Shown: piece by piece, positions 63,489 through 64,000 of the stretch
How the letters are laid out: every line of letters starts with the position of its first letter
How positions within the stretch are numbered: position 1 is the first letter of the stretch
Assembly (NCBI RefSeq): GCF_029633865.1
Contig: NC_079219.1
Location: 13,006,137-13,070,136 of the forward strand
Length of the DNA: 64,000 nucleotides
Source of the DNA: Lampris incognitus
Taxonomy: Eukaryota; Chordata; Actinopteri; Lampriformes; Lampridae
Direction of reading: 5' to 3'
The notes under the pieces: generated by a model
The model's input: only the letters and a program-made list of their open reading frames with translations
What the model was told of the DNA's origin: nothing
Database searches by the model: none
Translations under genes and position numbers: made by a program

Positions 63489-64000
63489 CTGGTTTCAACA
63501 TTGTAAAACTGAAAATACAAACAAATGGGTATAGATTACTAAACACATACAGCTTACATGAAATTGCTTTTTAGCATGAAATATAACATGTCACAATTAA
63601 CAATAACATTTATTTCTTTAGCATTATCCGGATATAGACAGCCAAACAACAAACTAGCATAAGAACTTAGCAAACATGAGAACGTGTGTCAATTAGTCAG
63701 ATGCTAGCTAGGGAGCTGTCAGCTTGAATGAGCTTCTGAGTTAGCTAAAATGGGTTAGCTAGCAACATCAAGACAACAAGAAACGTCTTCTAGTACTATG
63801 TAGCTTAACTAAAATTACGTTTCAGCTCTAACATGTAAGTGCTGATACTCACAGACATATCTACTCCAAGCTACGGCGTAATTTATGGGGGGGGGGTCAG
63901 GGGGGACATGTCCCTCTCAATATTTAGAAGAGATGAATTTGTCCCCCCCAAAAAATATATATCATGAATGATAATGTTAACTCCTTCGCCAAAAAAGGTA
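63489..64000. other. No gene recognised
   Basis: AT-rich flank; a G-rich stretch at about 63888-63920 with a C-rich counterpart near 63943 may be the end of another repeat that continues past the window. Confidence 0.45.

Overview
The window looks like an intergenic-to-genic stretch of a ray-finned (teleost) fish chromosome. The evidence is spliced vertebrate exons of a siglec-like immunoglobulin receptor beside a fish-typical mixture of mobile DNA: RTE and L2/CR1-like LINEs, Penelope-like elements with GIY-YIG domains, copia and several Ty3/gypsy families, a PIF/Harbinger transposon, hAT and other short inverted-repeat elements, and tRNA-derived SINEs. No bacterial operons, rRNA genes, CRISPR arrays or convincing functional tRNA genes were seen. 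The species cannot be named from the sequence alone.

Host content: two tandem copies of one gene, siglec-A (12325-16642) and siglec-B (26257-40453), each reconstructed as 12 coding exons encoding about 391 residues: signal peptide, V-set Ig domain with the siglec arginine, C2-set Ig domain, one membrane span, and a tail made from eight tiny exons. They sit in duplicated blocks (about 11190-16930 and 25275-41685). In B the intron between exons 8 and 9 has grown to more than 11 kb by nested insertion.

Layout left to right. 1-2979: copia remnant (minus). 2980-3215: unclassified repeat also found at 19161. 4171-4821: miniature LTR elements whose LTRs contain a tRNA-like Pol III promoter. 4822-7178: gypsy remnant. 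7319-10457: RTE LINE, full length but broken. 11190-16930: block A. 16935-18420: RTE fragment split by a SINE that is itself split by a Penelope-type palindrome. 19994-24467: young gypsy with one stop codon in gag-pol. 24583-25230: solo miniature LTR and Penelope fragment. 25275-41685: block B, containing gypsy > hAT > intact copia nested in the siglec-B intron, plus a 961-bp insert holding spliced and unspliced forms of the same two exon-like segments. 41817-45075: L2/CR1-like LINE (minus). 45090-49720: decayed Harbinger transposon with Myb-like and transposase genes, itself carrying a SINE and a 33-bp-TIR MITE. 49757-57960: miniature LTR element broken by a gypsy and by an intact RTE LINE. 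58799-63488: gypsy with LTRs about 2% apart and a broken coding region.

Age order read from the sequence: the Penelope element and one SINE in the siglec intron are shared by both copies and so predate the gene duplication; the gypsy/hAT/copia nest, a palindromic MITE and the 961-bp insert are in B only, and the RTE fragment is in A only. The copia (identical LTRs, open 1348-codon frame), RTE-3 (open 997-codon frame, perfect 15-bp target duplication) and the gypsy at 19994 (one LTR mismatch in 200) are the youngest and may have been mobile recently. Exon boundaries, repeat edges and mismatch counts were read by eye.
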